From contig CANHDS010000030.1 of assembly GCA_947459465.1 (NCBI GenBank), positions 1 through 6,615 of the forward strand: a DNA stretch of 6,615 nucleotides, given 5' to 3'. Below, piece after piece: positions 1-6,303 of the stretch. The stretch's first letter is position 1; each line of letters starts with the position of its first letter. This stretch comes from Burkholderiaceae bacterium. Lineage in GTDB: Bacteria > Pseudomonadota > Gammaproteobacteria > Burkholderiales > Burkholderiaceae. The notes under the pieces were generated by a model. That model was given only the letters and a program-made list of their open reading frames with translations. It ran no database searches and was not told the origin of the DNA. The position numbers were made by a program, and so were the translations under genes.

Positions 1-370
1 CTAAAACAATCGGATAGGAGATAATCGTAGTTTCAATAAATTGGCGAATATTAGAGGGTGAATCGATACCAATGCCGACAATTAGCATCTTTTTAGGGTC
101 ATATTCCCCTTGAACTTTATCTAGAGCGGGCATTTCCTCCACGCAGGGTGGGCACCAGGAGGCCCAAAAATTGACCACTAAGACCTTATTTTTCCAATCT
201 TGGGTGGAAATGGGCTTTTGGTCTGGGGTAAACCACTCGCGGCCAAAAAGGGCTTTGACTGCATCTTGCGAGGCGGACTGTAGAGCAGTTCTGCGATTTG
301 CGATAAACGCACCCGCCACAGCAGCAACAATGGCGACCCCGCTTGCAATTAGAAAATGACGACGGTTCAT
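1..370 (-). CDS. TlpA-like periplasmic thiol-disulfide oxidoreductase (3' end outside window)
   Basis: The first 123 residues are in the window, read from ATG at 370-368. A membrane-targeting N-terminus (MNRRHFLIASG, then a hydrophobic run to about residue 24) is followed by a thioredoxin fold. Residues 64-76 contain VVNFWASWCPPC, with the redox pair C73-P-P-C76, then EEMPAL and a VGIGIDS strand, the usual TlpA/ResA/DsbE pattern. Family knowledge: such proteins reduce or isomerise disulfides on the periplasmic side of the inner membrane, often for cytochrome c maturation; the actual substrate cannot be told here. The leader has an RRxFL motif, so Tat export is possible (inference). The start is supported by AAGGAG at 380-375, four bases upstream. 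The gene is divergent from mpl. The thioredoxin fold is very secure; the specific role is not. Confidence 0.93.
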   Translation of the reverse strand, partial: MNRRHFLIASGVAIVAAVAGAFIANRRTALQSASQDAVKALFGREWFTPDQKPISTQDWKNKVLVVNFWASWCPPCVEEMPALDKVQGEYDPKKMLIVGIGIDSPSNIRQFIETTIISYPIVL

Positions 371-374
371 GACT

Positions 375-380
375 CTCCTT
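375..380 (-). promoter_or_regulatory. Shine-Dalgarno of the TlpA-like gene
   Basis: On the minus strand AAGGAG lies four bases before the ATG at 370. It is the only strong ribosome-binding site in the 25-bp divergent gap and fixes the start of the TlpA-like gene, which is also where the RR-type leader begins. Confidence 0.7.
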
Positions 381-383
381 AGC

Positions 384-389
384 TAAAAT
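384..389 (+). promoter_or_regulatory. Possible -10 element for mpl
   Basis: TAAAAT is one mismatch from TATAAT and ends six bases before the mpl ATG at 396. If used, transcription would begin at or next to the start codon, giving a leaderless mRNA. No good -35 hexamer sits 15-19 bases upstream (that stretch reads around GACGGTT), so the call is weak. The alternative is a promoter farther upstream inside the TlpA-like gene, for example near TTGCAA at 343-348. Confidence 0.25.
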
Positions 390-395
390 CCACGC

Positions 396-1805
396 ATGCA
401 TATTCATATCCTGGGCATTTGTGGCACCTTCATGGGTGGAATCGCGGCAATTGCCAGGCAGGCTGGTCACGAAGTAACTGGTTGCGATACTAATGTATAT
501 CCACCGATGAGTACCCAGTTGGAAGCCCAAGGTATTCAATTAATCGAAGGATACTCTCCCGATCAACTCCGTGAATTTAAATCGAAACCCGATTTATTTC
601 TGATTGGGAACGTGGTGTCCAGAGGAAACCCCCTGCTCGAGGAGATTCTGAATCAGGGTTTGCCGTATACCTCGGGTCCTCAGTGGCTTGGCGAGCAAGT
701 TTTATCGGGTAGGCATGTCTTGGCTGTTGCTGGAACACATGGTAAGACCACAACAACAGCCATGTTGACCTGGATTTTGGAGCGCAATCAACGTAAGCCT
801 GGATATTTAATTGGTGGTGTGCCATTGAACTTTTCAGTGTCGGCACGCTTAGGTGATGGAAACTATTTTGTGATCGAGGCGGACGAATACGACACCGCCT
901 TTTTTGATAAGCGCAGCAAGTTCGTACACTATCGGCCACGAACTGCGATTCTCAACAATCTTGAGTTTGATCATGCGGACATCTTCACTGACTTGGCTGC
1001 CATTGAAACCCAATTTCATCATTTAGTCCGAACTATTCCGCAATCTGGCTTGGTACTCGCGAATTCATCTGAGCAATCATTGGAGCGAGTGCTTGAGCGC
1101 GGATTGTGGTCTCCTTTGGAACGCTTTGGCCATAGAGATTGCGATTGGTCATTTGGGGATATACCGAATGCGGATGGCAAACACGGCTCTGATTTTGTAG
1201 TCCTTTATCAGGGTAAGAAATGCGCAGAGGTTCAATGGGCCAAGCATTCTGGAGTGATGGGCGTTCATAATCAACTCAATGCATTAGCAGCCATTGCGGC
1301 CGCTAACCATATTGGTATTACCCCAGAAGAATCGGCTCTCGCTTTGCCGGAGTTCAAAAATGTGAAGCGACGCTTAGAACTGATCGGTGAGAAGAATCGG
1401 ATTTATGTATACGATGATTTTGCTCATCATCCAACGGCAATTGCCACTACGATTGATGGATTACGTAAACAAGTCGGTCAGGCACGAATTCTGGCAGTGC
1501 TAGAGCCGCGCTCTAACACCATGAAGCTTGGTGTCATGAAGTCTCAGCTCCCACAAAGTATGAAAGAAGCTGATTTGGTATTTGCCTACGGGGCGGTTAG
1601 TGGTAAAGATGCCTTAGGCTGGGATTTGCAGGAATCGATTGCACCACTTGGTTCAAAAGCAAAAAGCTTTCATGATCTTGGACGTTTAGTTGAAGCGGTA
1701 TGCGGCGAAGCTAAACCTCATGATCATATTTTGGTGATGAGTAATGGCGGCTTTGGTGGTGTTCATCAAAAAATTCTGGCTCGTTTAGGGCACCTTAATA
1801 CCTAG
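396..1805 (+). CDS. mpl: UDP-N-acetylmuramate:L-alanyl-gamma-D-glutamyl-meso-diaminopimelate ligase
   Basis: Mpl joins the recycled murein tripeptide L-Ala-gamma-D-Glu-meso-DAP to UDP-MurNAc in the cytoplasm, using ATP, and so returns cell-wall peptides to peptidoglycan synthesis. The 469 residues are near the usual length (about 457 in E. coli). The start [15 protein letters not shown] matches the family N-terminus, which fixes the ATG at 396. Mur-ligase motifs are all present: nucleotide loop GTHGKTTTT (113-121), EADEYD (161-166), NNLEFDHAD (187-195), HNQLNALAA (291-299), DDFAHHPTA (340-348), EPRSNTMK (370-377) and [10 protein letters not shown] (448-457). The GNVVSRGNP and SGPQWL segments (71-79, 93-98) favour Mpl over MurC. 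No Shine-Dalgarno is visible before the start. The gene is first in the plus-strand run and 14 bp precede the next gene. Confidence 0.97.
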   Translation: MHIHILGICGTFMGGIAAIARQAGHEVTGCDTNVYPPMSTQLEAQGIQLIEGYSPDQLREFKSKPDLFLIGNVVSRGNPLLEEILNQGLPYTSGPQWLGEQVLSGRHVLAVAGTHGKTTTTAMLTWILERNQRKPGYLIGGVPLNFSVSARLGDGNYFVIEADEYDTAFFDKRSKFVHYRPRTAILNNLEFDHADIFTDLAAIETQFHHLVRTIPQSGLVLANSSEQSLERVLERGLWSPLERFGHRDCDWSFGDIPNADGKHGSDFVVLYQGKKCAEVQWAKHSGVMGVHNQLNALAAIAAANHIGITPEESALALPEFKNVKRRLELIGEKNRIYVYDDFAHHPTAIATTIDGLRKQVGQARILAVLEPRSNTMKLGVMKSQLPQSMKEADLVFAYGAVSGKDALGWDLQESIAPLGSKAKSFHDLGRLVEAVCGEAKPHDHILVMSNGGFGGVHQKILARLGHLNT

Positions 1806-1807
1806 TT

Positions 1808-1813
1808 AGAGGA
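1808..1813 (+). promoter_or_regulatory. Shine-Dalgarno of the FabG-like gene
   Basis: AGAGGA lies six bases before the ATG at 1820, inside the 14-bp gap after the mpl stop. It supports that start and suggests translation independent of mpl. Confidence 0.6.
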
Positions 1814-1819
1814 ATTGGT

Positions 1820-2548
1820 ATGCGTTTACGAAATAAAGTGGCACTTATTACTGGAGCAGCTAAAGGAATTGGTTTTGCAACTGCCAAACGGTTTGCCGAG
1901 GAGGGCGCCAAGGTCATGTTGGCCGATCTAAATGAAGCTGCGGTGATGGAGGCCGTTAGCCAACTTAAGCATGCTGAACCCTATGTGTTGAATGTTACCG
2001 ATCGAGCCAGTATTCAGCGTGCGGTTGACGACATCATCGCCAAACATCAACGGATTGATATATTGATCAACAACGCTGGAATTACTCAAGATGCCCGCTT
2101 AGTGAAGATGACCGAAGAGCAATTTGATGCGGTGATTGATGTTAATCTGAAAGGCGTCTTTAATTGCACCCAATTGGTAGTTCCTTATATGTTGGAAGCA
2201 AAAAAAGGTGCCATCGTCAATGCCTCGAGTGTGGTCGGTATCTACGGTAATTTTGGTCAAACCAATTACTCTGCAACTAAATTTGGCGTGATTGGATTTA
2301 CCAAAACCTGGGCCCGTGAGTTCGGACAAAAAGGGATTCGGGTAAATGCTGTATGCCCTGGATTTATTGCAACTGAGATGGTCAAGGCAATGCCTGAGAA
2401 CATTTTGCAAAGTATTGAGCAGCGTTCGTGGATGTCGCGATTAGGTACCCCCGAGGAAATGGCAAATGTGTATTTGTTCCTAGCCAGTGATGAAGCCAGT
2501 TATGTCAATGGCGTAACCATTGAGGCAAGTGGCGGGATTTCGCTTTAA
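1820..2548 (+). CDS. fabG: FabG-like short-chain dehydrogenase/reductase
   Basis: This 242-residue classical SDR is close in size to FabG, the 3-oxoacyl-ACP reductase of fatty acid synthesis. Visible motifs: dinucleotide loop TGAAKGIG (11-18), NNAG (84-87), N109, catalytic S137 in NASSVVG, Y150 and K154 in YSATK, and the PGFIATEM loop (180-187). The S137-to-Y150 spacing equals that of E. coli FabG. The C-terminus ([13 protein letters not shown]) is the normal family ending. D36, after the second strand (VMLADLN), is a position where an acidic residue usually favours NAD(H) over NADP(H), so this may be a FabG paralogue rather than the main fatty-acid enzyme; its substrate is unknown. The genes acpP, fabD and fabF, which flank the canonical fabG, are absent here. 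Its TAA stop shares one base with the next ATG. Confidence 0.9.
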   Translation: MRLRNKVALITGAAKGIGFATAKRFAEEGAKVMLADLNEAAVMEAVSQLKHAEPYVLNVTDRASIQRAVDDIIAKHQRIDILINNAGITQDARLVKMTEEQFDAVIDVNLKGVFNCTQLVVPYMLEAKKGAIVNASSVVGIYGNFGQTNYSATKFGVIGFTKTWAREFGQKGIRVNAVCPGFIATEMVKAMPENILQSIEQRSWMSRLGTPEEMANVYLFLASDEASYVNGVTIEASGGISL

Positions 2549-3870
2549 TGCAATTACTGTATGAGGAAGGTGGTGAGCTGCGTATTGCCACCGTCTTATC
2601 GTCTACTGGGACTGGAGATACTCAGTCATGGCAGGCGAGCGCTCTATCAGGCAAGCATCTCAAGCTAAAAGCTAAGGAAGTATGGCAACAATTTGATGCT
2701 GCAAATCCCCAAGAGATTCTTGAGGAAGCTCAACGAATAGCCACTTCCATCGACTTGCAGTTCGTATGGGACTGTGCGCCTGATCAAGAATTTTCATTCC
2801 AGGCAATCGCTAAAGAGTATTTTGGAGATGCTGTCAGCGCGCCCCAATTGATTGGTATAGCGATTGCATTACAAGGAGCACCCGTTTACTTTCGACGTAA
2901 GGGGCGAGGGTTTTTTATGCGGGCCCCACTGGAGCAGTTGCAAGCCGGATTAGCAGCCATTGAACGCAAGCAAAGAGAGCTGTTACAACAAGAAGCATGG
3001 CAAGCGCAGCTCATGGAAGGACAGCTGCCAGATGCCCTACGCACGCAGGTGAATAGTTTTTTGTTTCGTCCAGATAAAAATAGTTTGGCATACAAAGCTT
3101 TTCATGGAGCCTGCGAGAAAACTGGCGAACACCCAGCACGTTTACTAATGCGCTGTGGTGCCTTGGACTCCCCATTGTCTTATCATCATGGCCAGTTTGT
3201 GCAAGCGCATTTTCCGAAAGGGACGGGTTTTGCAAGTGATTTTCAATTTACTCCCGAGGAATTTAAAGAGGCCATTGCTGGTCTGCCGACGGCGGGGGTT
3301 AAGGCTTTTTCGATTGATGATGCCAGCACAACTGAAATCGATGATGCCTTGTCATTAACGCCCATCGGTGATGGTCTTTATCGATTGGGCATACATATTG
3401 CGGCGCCTGGTTTGCTGATTCAGAAGGGCGATCGTTTTGATCAAGTCGCACGCGAGCGTATGTCGACGGTTTATTTCCCGGGCGACAAAATTACGATGTT
3501 GCCAGAGCAGTTTGTTGATTATTTTTCACTCGATGCTGGTTCGGCGCGTCCAGCCATTTCCTTGTATATTGAGATTGATGCTTTGGGTCATCGAACCCAA
3601 GCACCCCCGCAAAGTGCTCTTGAGTTAGTCCCCATTGAAACCAATCTACGGCTTGACGATTGGGAGTCTATCGTTGACGAGGCCTTCTTGGACCAAAAAA
3701 ACTCATCATTGCCGCATCACGAAGCACTCGCTCGATTGTGGGTTTTGGCTCAGAATGAACATCAGAAACGTCAAGCGCAGCGCATCAAAGATGGCTTACG
3801 AGCCGAGGTTTTAGGTCAACCAGACCCTAGTACCCTAATCCGTGATTTCAATTTCAAGATCACTTCATAA
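2548..3870 (+). CDS. RNB-family ribonuclease, N-terminal part ending at the premature stop
   Basis: This is what ordinary translation would make: 440 residues. The N-terminus ([11 protein letters not shown]) starts like other proteobacterial RNB-domain ribonucleases, supporting ATG 2548, although no strong ribosome-binding site is visible and coupling to fabG is likely. Residues 1-240 form the N-terminal region, including a possible helical stretch at 128-160. The catalytic domain begins near 250: D257, E263, D265 and D266 align with E. coli RNase II D201, D207, D209 and D210, so one metal-site Asp is Glu here. The product stops after NFKITS and lacks the conserved arginines of the SPLRRYADLVN segment and the S1-like domain, so a working nuclease is unlikely from this part alone. 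Confidence 0.75.
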   Translation: MQLLYEEGGELRIATVLSSTGTGDTQSWQASALSGKHLKLKAKEVWQQFDAANPQEILEEAQRIATSIDLQFVWDCAPDQEFSFQAIAKEYFGDAVSAPQLIGIAIALQGAPVYFRRKGRGFFMRAPLEQLQAGLAAIERKQRELLQQEAWQAQLMEGQLPDALRTQVNSFLFRPDKNSLAYKAFHGACEKTGEHPARLLMRCGALDSPLSYHHGQFVQAHFPKGTGFASDFQFTPEEFKEAIAGLPTAGVKAFSIDDASTTEIDDALSLTPIGDGLYRLGIHIAAPGLLIQKGDRFDQVARERMSTVYFPGDKITMLPEQFVDYFSLDAGSARPAISLYIEIDALGHRTQAPPQSALELVPIETNLRLDDWESIVDEAFLDQKNSSLPHHEALARLWVLAQNEHQKRQAQRIKDGLRAEVLGQPDPSTLIRDFNFKITS

Positions 3871-3885
3871 ACTAATGAACTTGCG

Positions 3886-3911
3886 ATTGAGCCTCGTATT
3901 CGAGGTTCAAT
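3886..3911 (+). repeat. 11-bp inverted repeat (hairpin) just after the in-frame stop
   Basis: The left arm ATTGAGCCTCG (3886-3896) and right arm CGAGGTTCAAT (3901-3911) pair fully in RNA, with one G-U wobble, around the loop UAUU. The stem begins 15 bases after the TAA at 3868-3870. It is followed by only three more T residues and then GG, so it is a poor intrinsic terminator. The same bases encode the conserved-looking IEPRIRGSIL, so the symmetry may be partly a by-product of coding. Confidence 0.6.
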
Positions 3912-3912
3912 T

Positions 3913-4542
3913 TTGGATTCCATCGTGGCTGAGTGCATGATCCTGTGCAATCAAATTTGGGGACAAGCGCTGGCTGAGCATGGTTTACCAGCTTTATTTC
4001 GGACCCAAAAAGGCTGGGGAGCAATGCGCACGCGTATGCAGACTACACCTGGTCCTCATGAGGGTTTAGGTGTTGAGTGTTATGCCTGGTGTACATCACC
4101 CCTGCGCCGCTATGCAGATTTAGTGAATCAATGGCAATTGATTGCCATGATTCGTAGTGGCGTTACCGCCAAGATGACGGCTCCGTTTTCGCCAAAAGAT
4201 TCAGAGATTATGGGGATTGCAGCGGATTTCGATACGGTGTATCTCCAGTATGGAGAGTATCAGTCACGTATGGAGCGCTATTGGTGCTTACGTTGGTTGG
4301 AGCAGGGTGGATTACCGTATTCAATTCATGCGCGTCACTTAAAAGAGGGCATGGCGCGTATTGAGATCATCCCCCTTCACTTGCCGATCCCTGAATTCGC
4401 TAGTCATCCGCGCATGACTCGCGCTAAGATCGAGATCATGGAGATTGATCTTTTGGACCTTTCGGCCAAAGCGCGTGTGCTCGAGCTTGAAACCAGCTCG
4501 AGTGAGACGAGCACTGAGGCAGAAGGAGATTTGCCAGAATGA
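3913..4542 (+). CDS. RNB-family ribonuclease, C-terminal part after the premature stop
   Basis: The open frame continues from 3871 in the same phase. The first possible initiator is TTG at 3913 (209 residues), with GTG 3925 and ATG 3937 as alternatives. CGAGGT (3901-3906) could act as a weak ribosome-binding site for TTG but is buried in the right arm of a stem, so independent translation is doubtful. The sequence contains DSIVAECMI, TSPLRRYADLVN (fragment residues 61-72, the conserved RNB segment with substrate-contacting Arg) and an S1-like beta-rich end (about 140-195) with a short acidic, Ser-rich tail. It is best seen as the remainder of the interrupted gene rather than a separate protein. 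Confidence 0.5.
   Translation: MDSIVAECMILCNQIWGQALAEHGLPALFRTQKGWGAMRTRMQTTPGPHEGLGVECYAWCTSPLRRYADLVNQWQLIAMIRSGVTAKMTAPFSPKDSEIMGIAADFDTVYLQYGEYQSRMERYWCLRWLEQGGLPYSIHARHLKEGMARIEIIPLHLPIPEFASHPRMTRAKIEIMEIDLLDLSAKARVLELETSSSETSTEAEGDLPE
4523..4528 (+). promoter_or_regulatory. Shine-Dalgarno of the TonB-like gene
   Basis: AAGGAG lies ten bases before the ATG at 4539, inside the end of the RNB gene. It favours this start over the in-frame ATG at 4566, which has no comparable site. It could let the TonB-like gene be translated even when ribosomes stop early in the RNB gene. Confidence 0.5.
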
Positions 4543-5405
4543 GACTGGCGCTTCACCCGTTTGAGATGAGTCGGTCGATTAAGCCGCTATGGATCGCATT
4601 GGCTATCTCAATGCTAGTTCATCTTGCTCTATTGAGTCAGCGTTGGTTCAATGAACCCGAACCAGAGCGCCGCTTAAATACACCACTGAGTGTTGTATTA
4701 GTCAATGCATCGAGCCCTACGCCGCCCCAAAGAGCGCAGAAATTAGCGCAAGCTAATTTAGATGGTGGAGGTTTAACTATTCGAGAAGAGGCGAGTGCGA
4801 CTCATCGCGCCCACTTGGGTCCCGATGCTAAGTTGGAAGAACTTGAGAAGCGTCAGAAACAATTGTTATCCAAGTTAGATGTCGAGAAAAAGCAGGCGAC
4901 CGGATCGCGATCGGGTGAGGAATCAAAACAATTCTCTCAGACTAATGCATTGGAGGCTGAGCTCGCCAGACGACTCAGTCCCGAGGGGCGTCTGCCGCGT
5001 CGAGCGGTCCTAAGTGCTAGCAGCACTAAAACGGTTGTTTTTGCTTATTACTATGATGGAATGCGCCAAAAGATTGAATCCTATGGCAACACCTTTTTCC
5101 CTCGCGTTCAAGGGCGGCCGTTGTATGGTAGCTTGGTACTGACGGTGAGTGTTGATGCAGAGGGGCGGATTGCTAATAATGTCAAAGGCCGTGAGGGAAT
5201 TGAAGTGAGTCGGTCCTCGGGCATTGCTGAGCTTGACCGTCAAGCGGTCGCCATTGTGCGTGCGGCTGCCCCATTCGGACCTTTTCCTAGTGAGATGCGT
5301 GCGCAAATTGATATTTTGGATTGGGTTTCAACATTTGAGTTCACGCGTGATTTGAAAGATCAGTCCGGTAATCGTTTTGAACTAAAAAACGGTTCTAAAC
5401 CATGA
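4539..5405 (+). CDS. TonB/TolA-like inner-membrane protein with C-terminal TonB domain
   Basis: This 288-residue protein has the TonB layout: a short cytoplasmic N-terminus, one transmembrane segment (about 17-33, PLWIALAISMLVHLALL), a periplasmic linker and a C-terminal domain (about 172-270). The C-terminal domain carries YGSLVLTVSVDAEGRI (196-211), then LDRQAVAIVRAAAPFGPFP (232-250), the familiar TonB C-terminal pattern. The linker has a charged, probably coiled-coil stretch (97-118, KLEELEKRQKQLLSKLDVEKK) instead of the long Pro-Lys or Pro-Glu repeats of E. coli TonB. Family role: coupling inner-membrane energy to an outer-membrane partner. No exbB, exbD or receptor gene is nearby, so the partner is unknown and a TolA-like or structural envelope role is possible. 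It overlaps its neighbours on both sides (ATGA at each junction). Confidence 0.88.
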   Translation: MRLALHPFEMSRSIKPLWIALAISMLVHLALLSQRWFNEPEPERRLNTPLSVVLVNASSPTPPQRAQKLAQANLDGGGLTIREEASATHRAHLGPDAKLEELEKRQKQLLSKLDVEKKQATGSRSGEESKQFSQTNALEAELARRLSPEGRLPRRAVLSASSTKTVVFAYYYDGMRQKIESYGNTFFPRVQGRPLYGSLVLTVSVDAEGRIANNVKGREGIEVSRSSGIAELDRQAVAIVRAAAPFGPFPSEMRAQIDILDWVSTFEFTRDLKDQSGNRFELKNGSKP

Positions 5406-6298
5406 ACCACTATCCATTTCTGACTGAGCTTGAGCCAAGTCTTTTTTCTGAAAAAAATGCATATGCTGTGTTTGGCCATCCGATTGGGCATAGTAAGTCT
5501 CCTTTAATTCATGAGCAGTTCGCCTTACAAATGCAGCACGATATGAAGTATTTACGCATTCAACCGGCCCTTGATGATTTTGCGCAGATGCTTACTCAAT
5601 TTTTTGTGCTGGGCGGTCAAGGTGCGAGTATTACGATTCCATTTAAGCTGGAAGCGTATGAGCTATGTCAGCAATTGAGTGCCCGTGCTCGGTTAGCGGG
5701 TGCTGTAAATACAGTCTGGCAAAAGGATGGGGTGCTCTGCGGAGATAACACCGATGGCGCCGGGTTGGTAGCCGATCTTATTTCTCAGGGAGTTGCCATT
5801 CATGAAGCGGATGTCTTAATTCTGGGCGCTGGCGGCGCGAGCCGCGGCATCCTCGAACCCTTGCTTACGCAAAAGCCCAAACGAATTTGGATTGCTAATC
5901 GCACCCCTCAAAAGGCCTACGAACTTGTATCGTTATTTCAGCCTTTGGCAAAAGAGTTTGGTATTGAGTTAGCGGCAAGTAGTACCGCTCAGTTAGAAAC
6001 TGAGGCGACCGATACGTTCTCTCTCGTGATTAATGCGAGCGCAGCAGGCCTTGATGATCAAAGCCCTTTAAGTGCATTGGCAGCAGATCGTATTTTTGTT
6101 GCTGGTGGCTTTGCCTATGATTTGGTATACGGCAAGACTACAGTATTTATGGAACAAGCTTTACAGCGCGGTTGTCGCATCAGTGATGGTTTAGGAATGT
6201 TAGTGGAGCAAGCCGCTATTGCATTTAGTCAATGGCGCGGTGTGAATATTCAGAGCTTAAATACTCGGGCTGTTATCGCACAGCTGCGCTCCGCCTAA
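5402..6298 (+). CDS. aroE: Shikimate dehydrogenase (NADP+)
   Basis: AroE reduces 3-dehydroshikimate to shikimate with NADPH, the fourth step of the chorismate pathway in the cytoplasm. At 298 residues it is slightly longer than E. coli AroE (272), mainly from about 18 extra N-terminal residues. Motifs in order: VFGHPIGHSKSP (23-34, shikimate-binding serines), ITIPFK (77-82, catalytic K82), AGAVNT (99-104), DNTDG (115-119, catalytic D118), GAGGASRG (142-149, nucleotide loop), NRTPQKA (166-172, NADPH phosphate contact), NASAAGL (211-217), YDLVYGK (239-245) and DGLGMLVEQAA (262-272). The set is complete, so the enzyme should be active. No other ATG precedes the first motif, and the ATG at 5402 overlaps the TonB-like stop. 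No good ribosome-binding site is visible, so translation is probably coupled. Confidence 0.96.
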   Translation: MNHYPFLTELEPSLFSEKNAYAVFGHPIGHSKSPLIHEQFALQMQHDMKYLRIQPALDDFAQMLTQFFVLGGQGASITIPFKLEAYELCQQLSARARLAGAVNTVWQKDGVLCGDNTDGAGLVADLISQGVAIHEADVLILGAGGASRGILEPLLTQKPKRIWIANRTPQKAYELVSLFQPLAKEFGIELAASSTAQLETEATDTFSLVINASAAGLDDQSPLSALAADRIFVAGGFAYDLVYGKTTVFMEQALQRGCRISDGLGMLVEQAAIAFSQWRGVNIQSLNTRAVIAQLRSA

Positions 6299-6303
6299 TC
6301 ATC

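Larger units (their letters stand above)
2548..4542 (+). pseudogene. RNase II-family (RNB) exoribonuclease gene interrupted by an in-frame TAA
   Basis: Reading one frame from ATG 2548 to TGA 4540-4542 gives 664 codons, about the size of RNase II (644 in E. coli), with one internal TAA at 3868-3870 (codon 441). Both sides match the RNB family: the metal site IDDASTTEIDD (256-266) lies before the stop; the RIRGSILDSIVAE helix region (450-462), SPLRRYADLVN (517-527) and an S1-like C-terminal segment (about 595-650) lie after it. No shift of frame is needed, so the defect is a single stop codon, such as CAA, GAA or AAA changed to TAA. Family role: 3'-to-5' hydrolytic degradation of RNA in the cytoplasm. 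The gene may be dead, wrongly sequenced at one base, or expressed by readthrough. The start overlaps the fabG stop (TAATG) and the end overlaps the next start (ATGA). Confidence 0.8.

Noticed and set aside
171..539. Open frames on both strands over the TlpA-like gene and mpl start (171-359 plus, 186-539 minus)
   Set aside because: They lie antisense or out of frame to two genes with clear family motifs, and their translations resemble nothing recognisable.
577..939. Minus-strand open frame of 120 codons inside mpl
   Set aside because: It is a shadow of mpl with a low-complexity translation and no ribosome-binding site; mpl motifs cover the same bases.
2099..2410. Minus-strand open frame inside the FabG-like gene
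   Set aside because: The plus-strand SDR catalytic motifs occupy the same region; the antisense product has no family features.
2886..3628. Several short open frames on both strands within the RNB gene
   Set aside because: All overlap the RNB reading frame, which carries the recognisable homology.
3868..3870. TAA reassigned as a sense codon, or selenocysteine/pyrrolysine insertion
   Set aside because: TAA ends fabG and aroE in this window, and those two amino acids use TGA and TAG.
3868..3914. A frameshift splitting the RNB gene
   Set aside because: Both parts are in the same frame, and conserved residues continue directly from the codon after TAA.
3886..3914. The hairpin as a true intrinsic terminator
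   Set aside because: The T run after the stem is only three bases beyond the paired T and is followed by GG, too weak for confident termination.
4496..4512. Inverted repeat GCTCG/CGAGC near the end of the RNB gene
   Set aside because: Only a 5-bp stem within a Ser/Glu-rich coding tail; no T tract follows.
5013..5027. Hairpin AGTGCT-AGC-AGCACT in the TonB-like gene
   Set aside because: A 6-bp stem with a 3-base loop inside coding sequence, with no nearby signal; within chance expectation.
5010..5306. Minus-strand open frame inside the TonB-like gene
   Set aside because: It is antisense to the TonB C-terminal domain and has no recognisable features.
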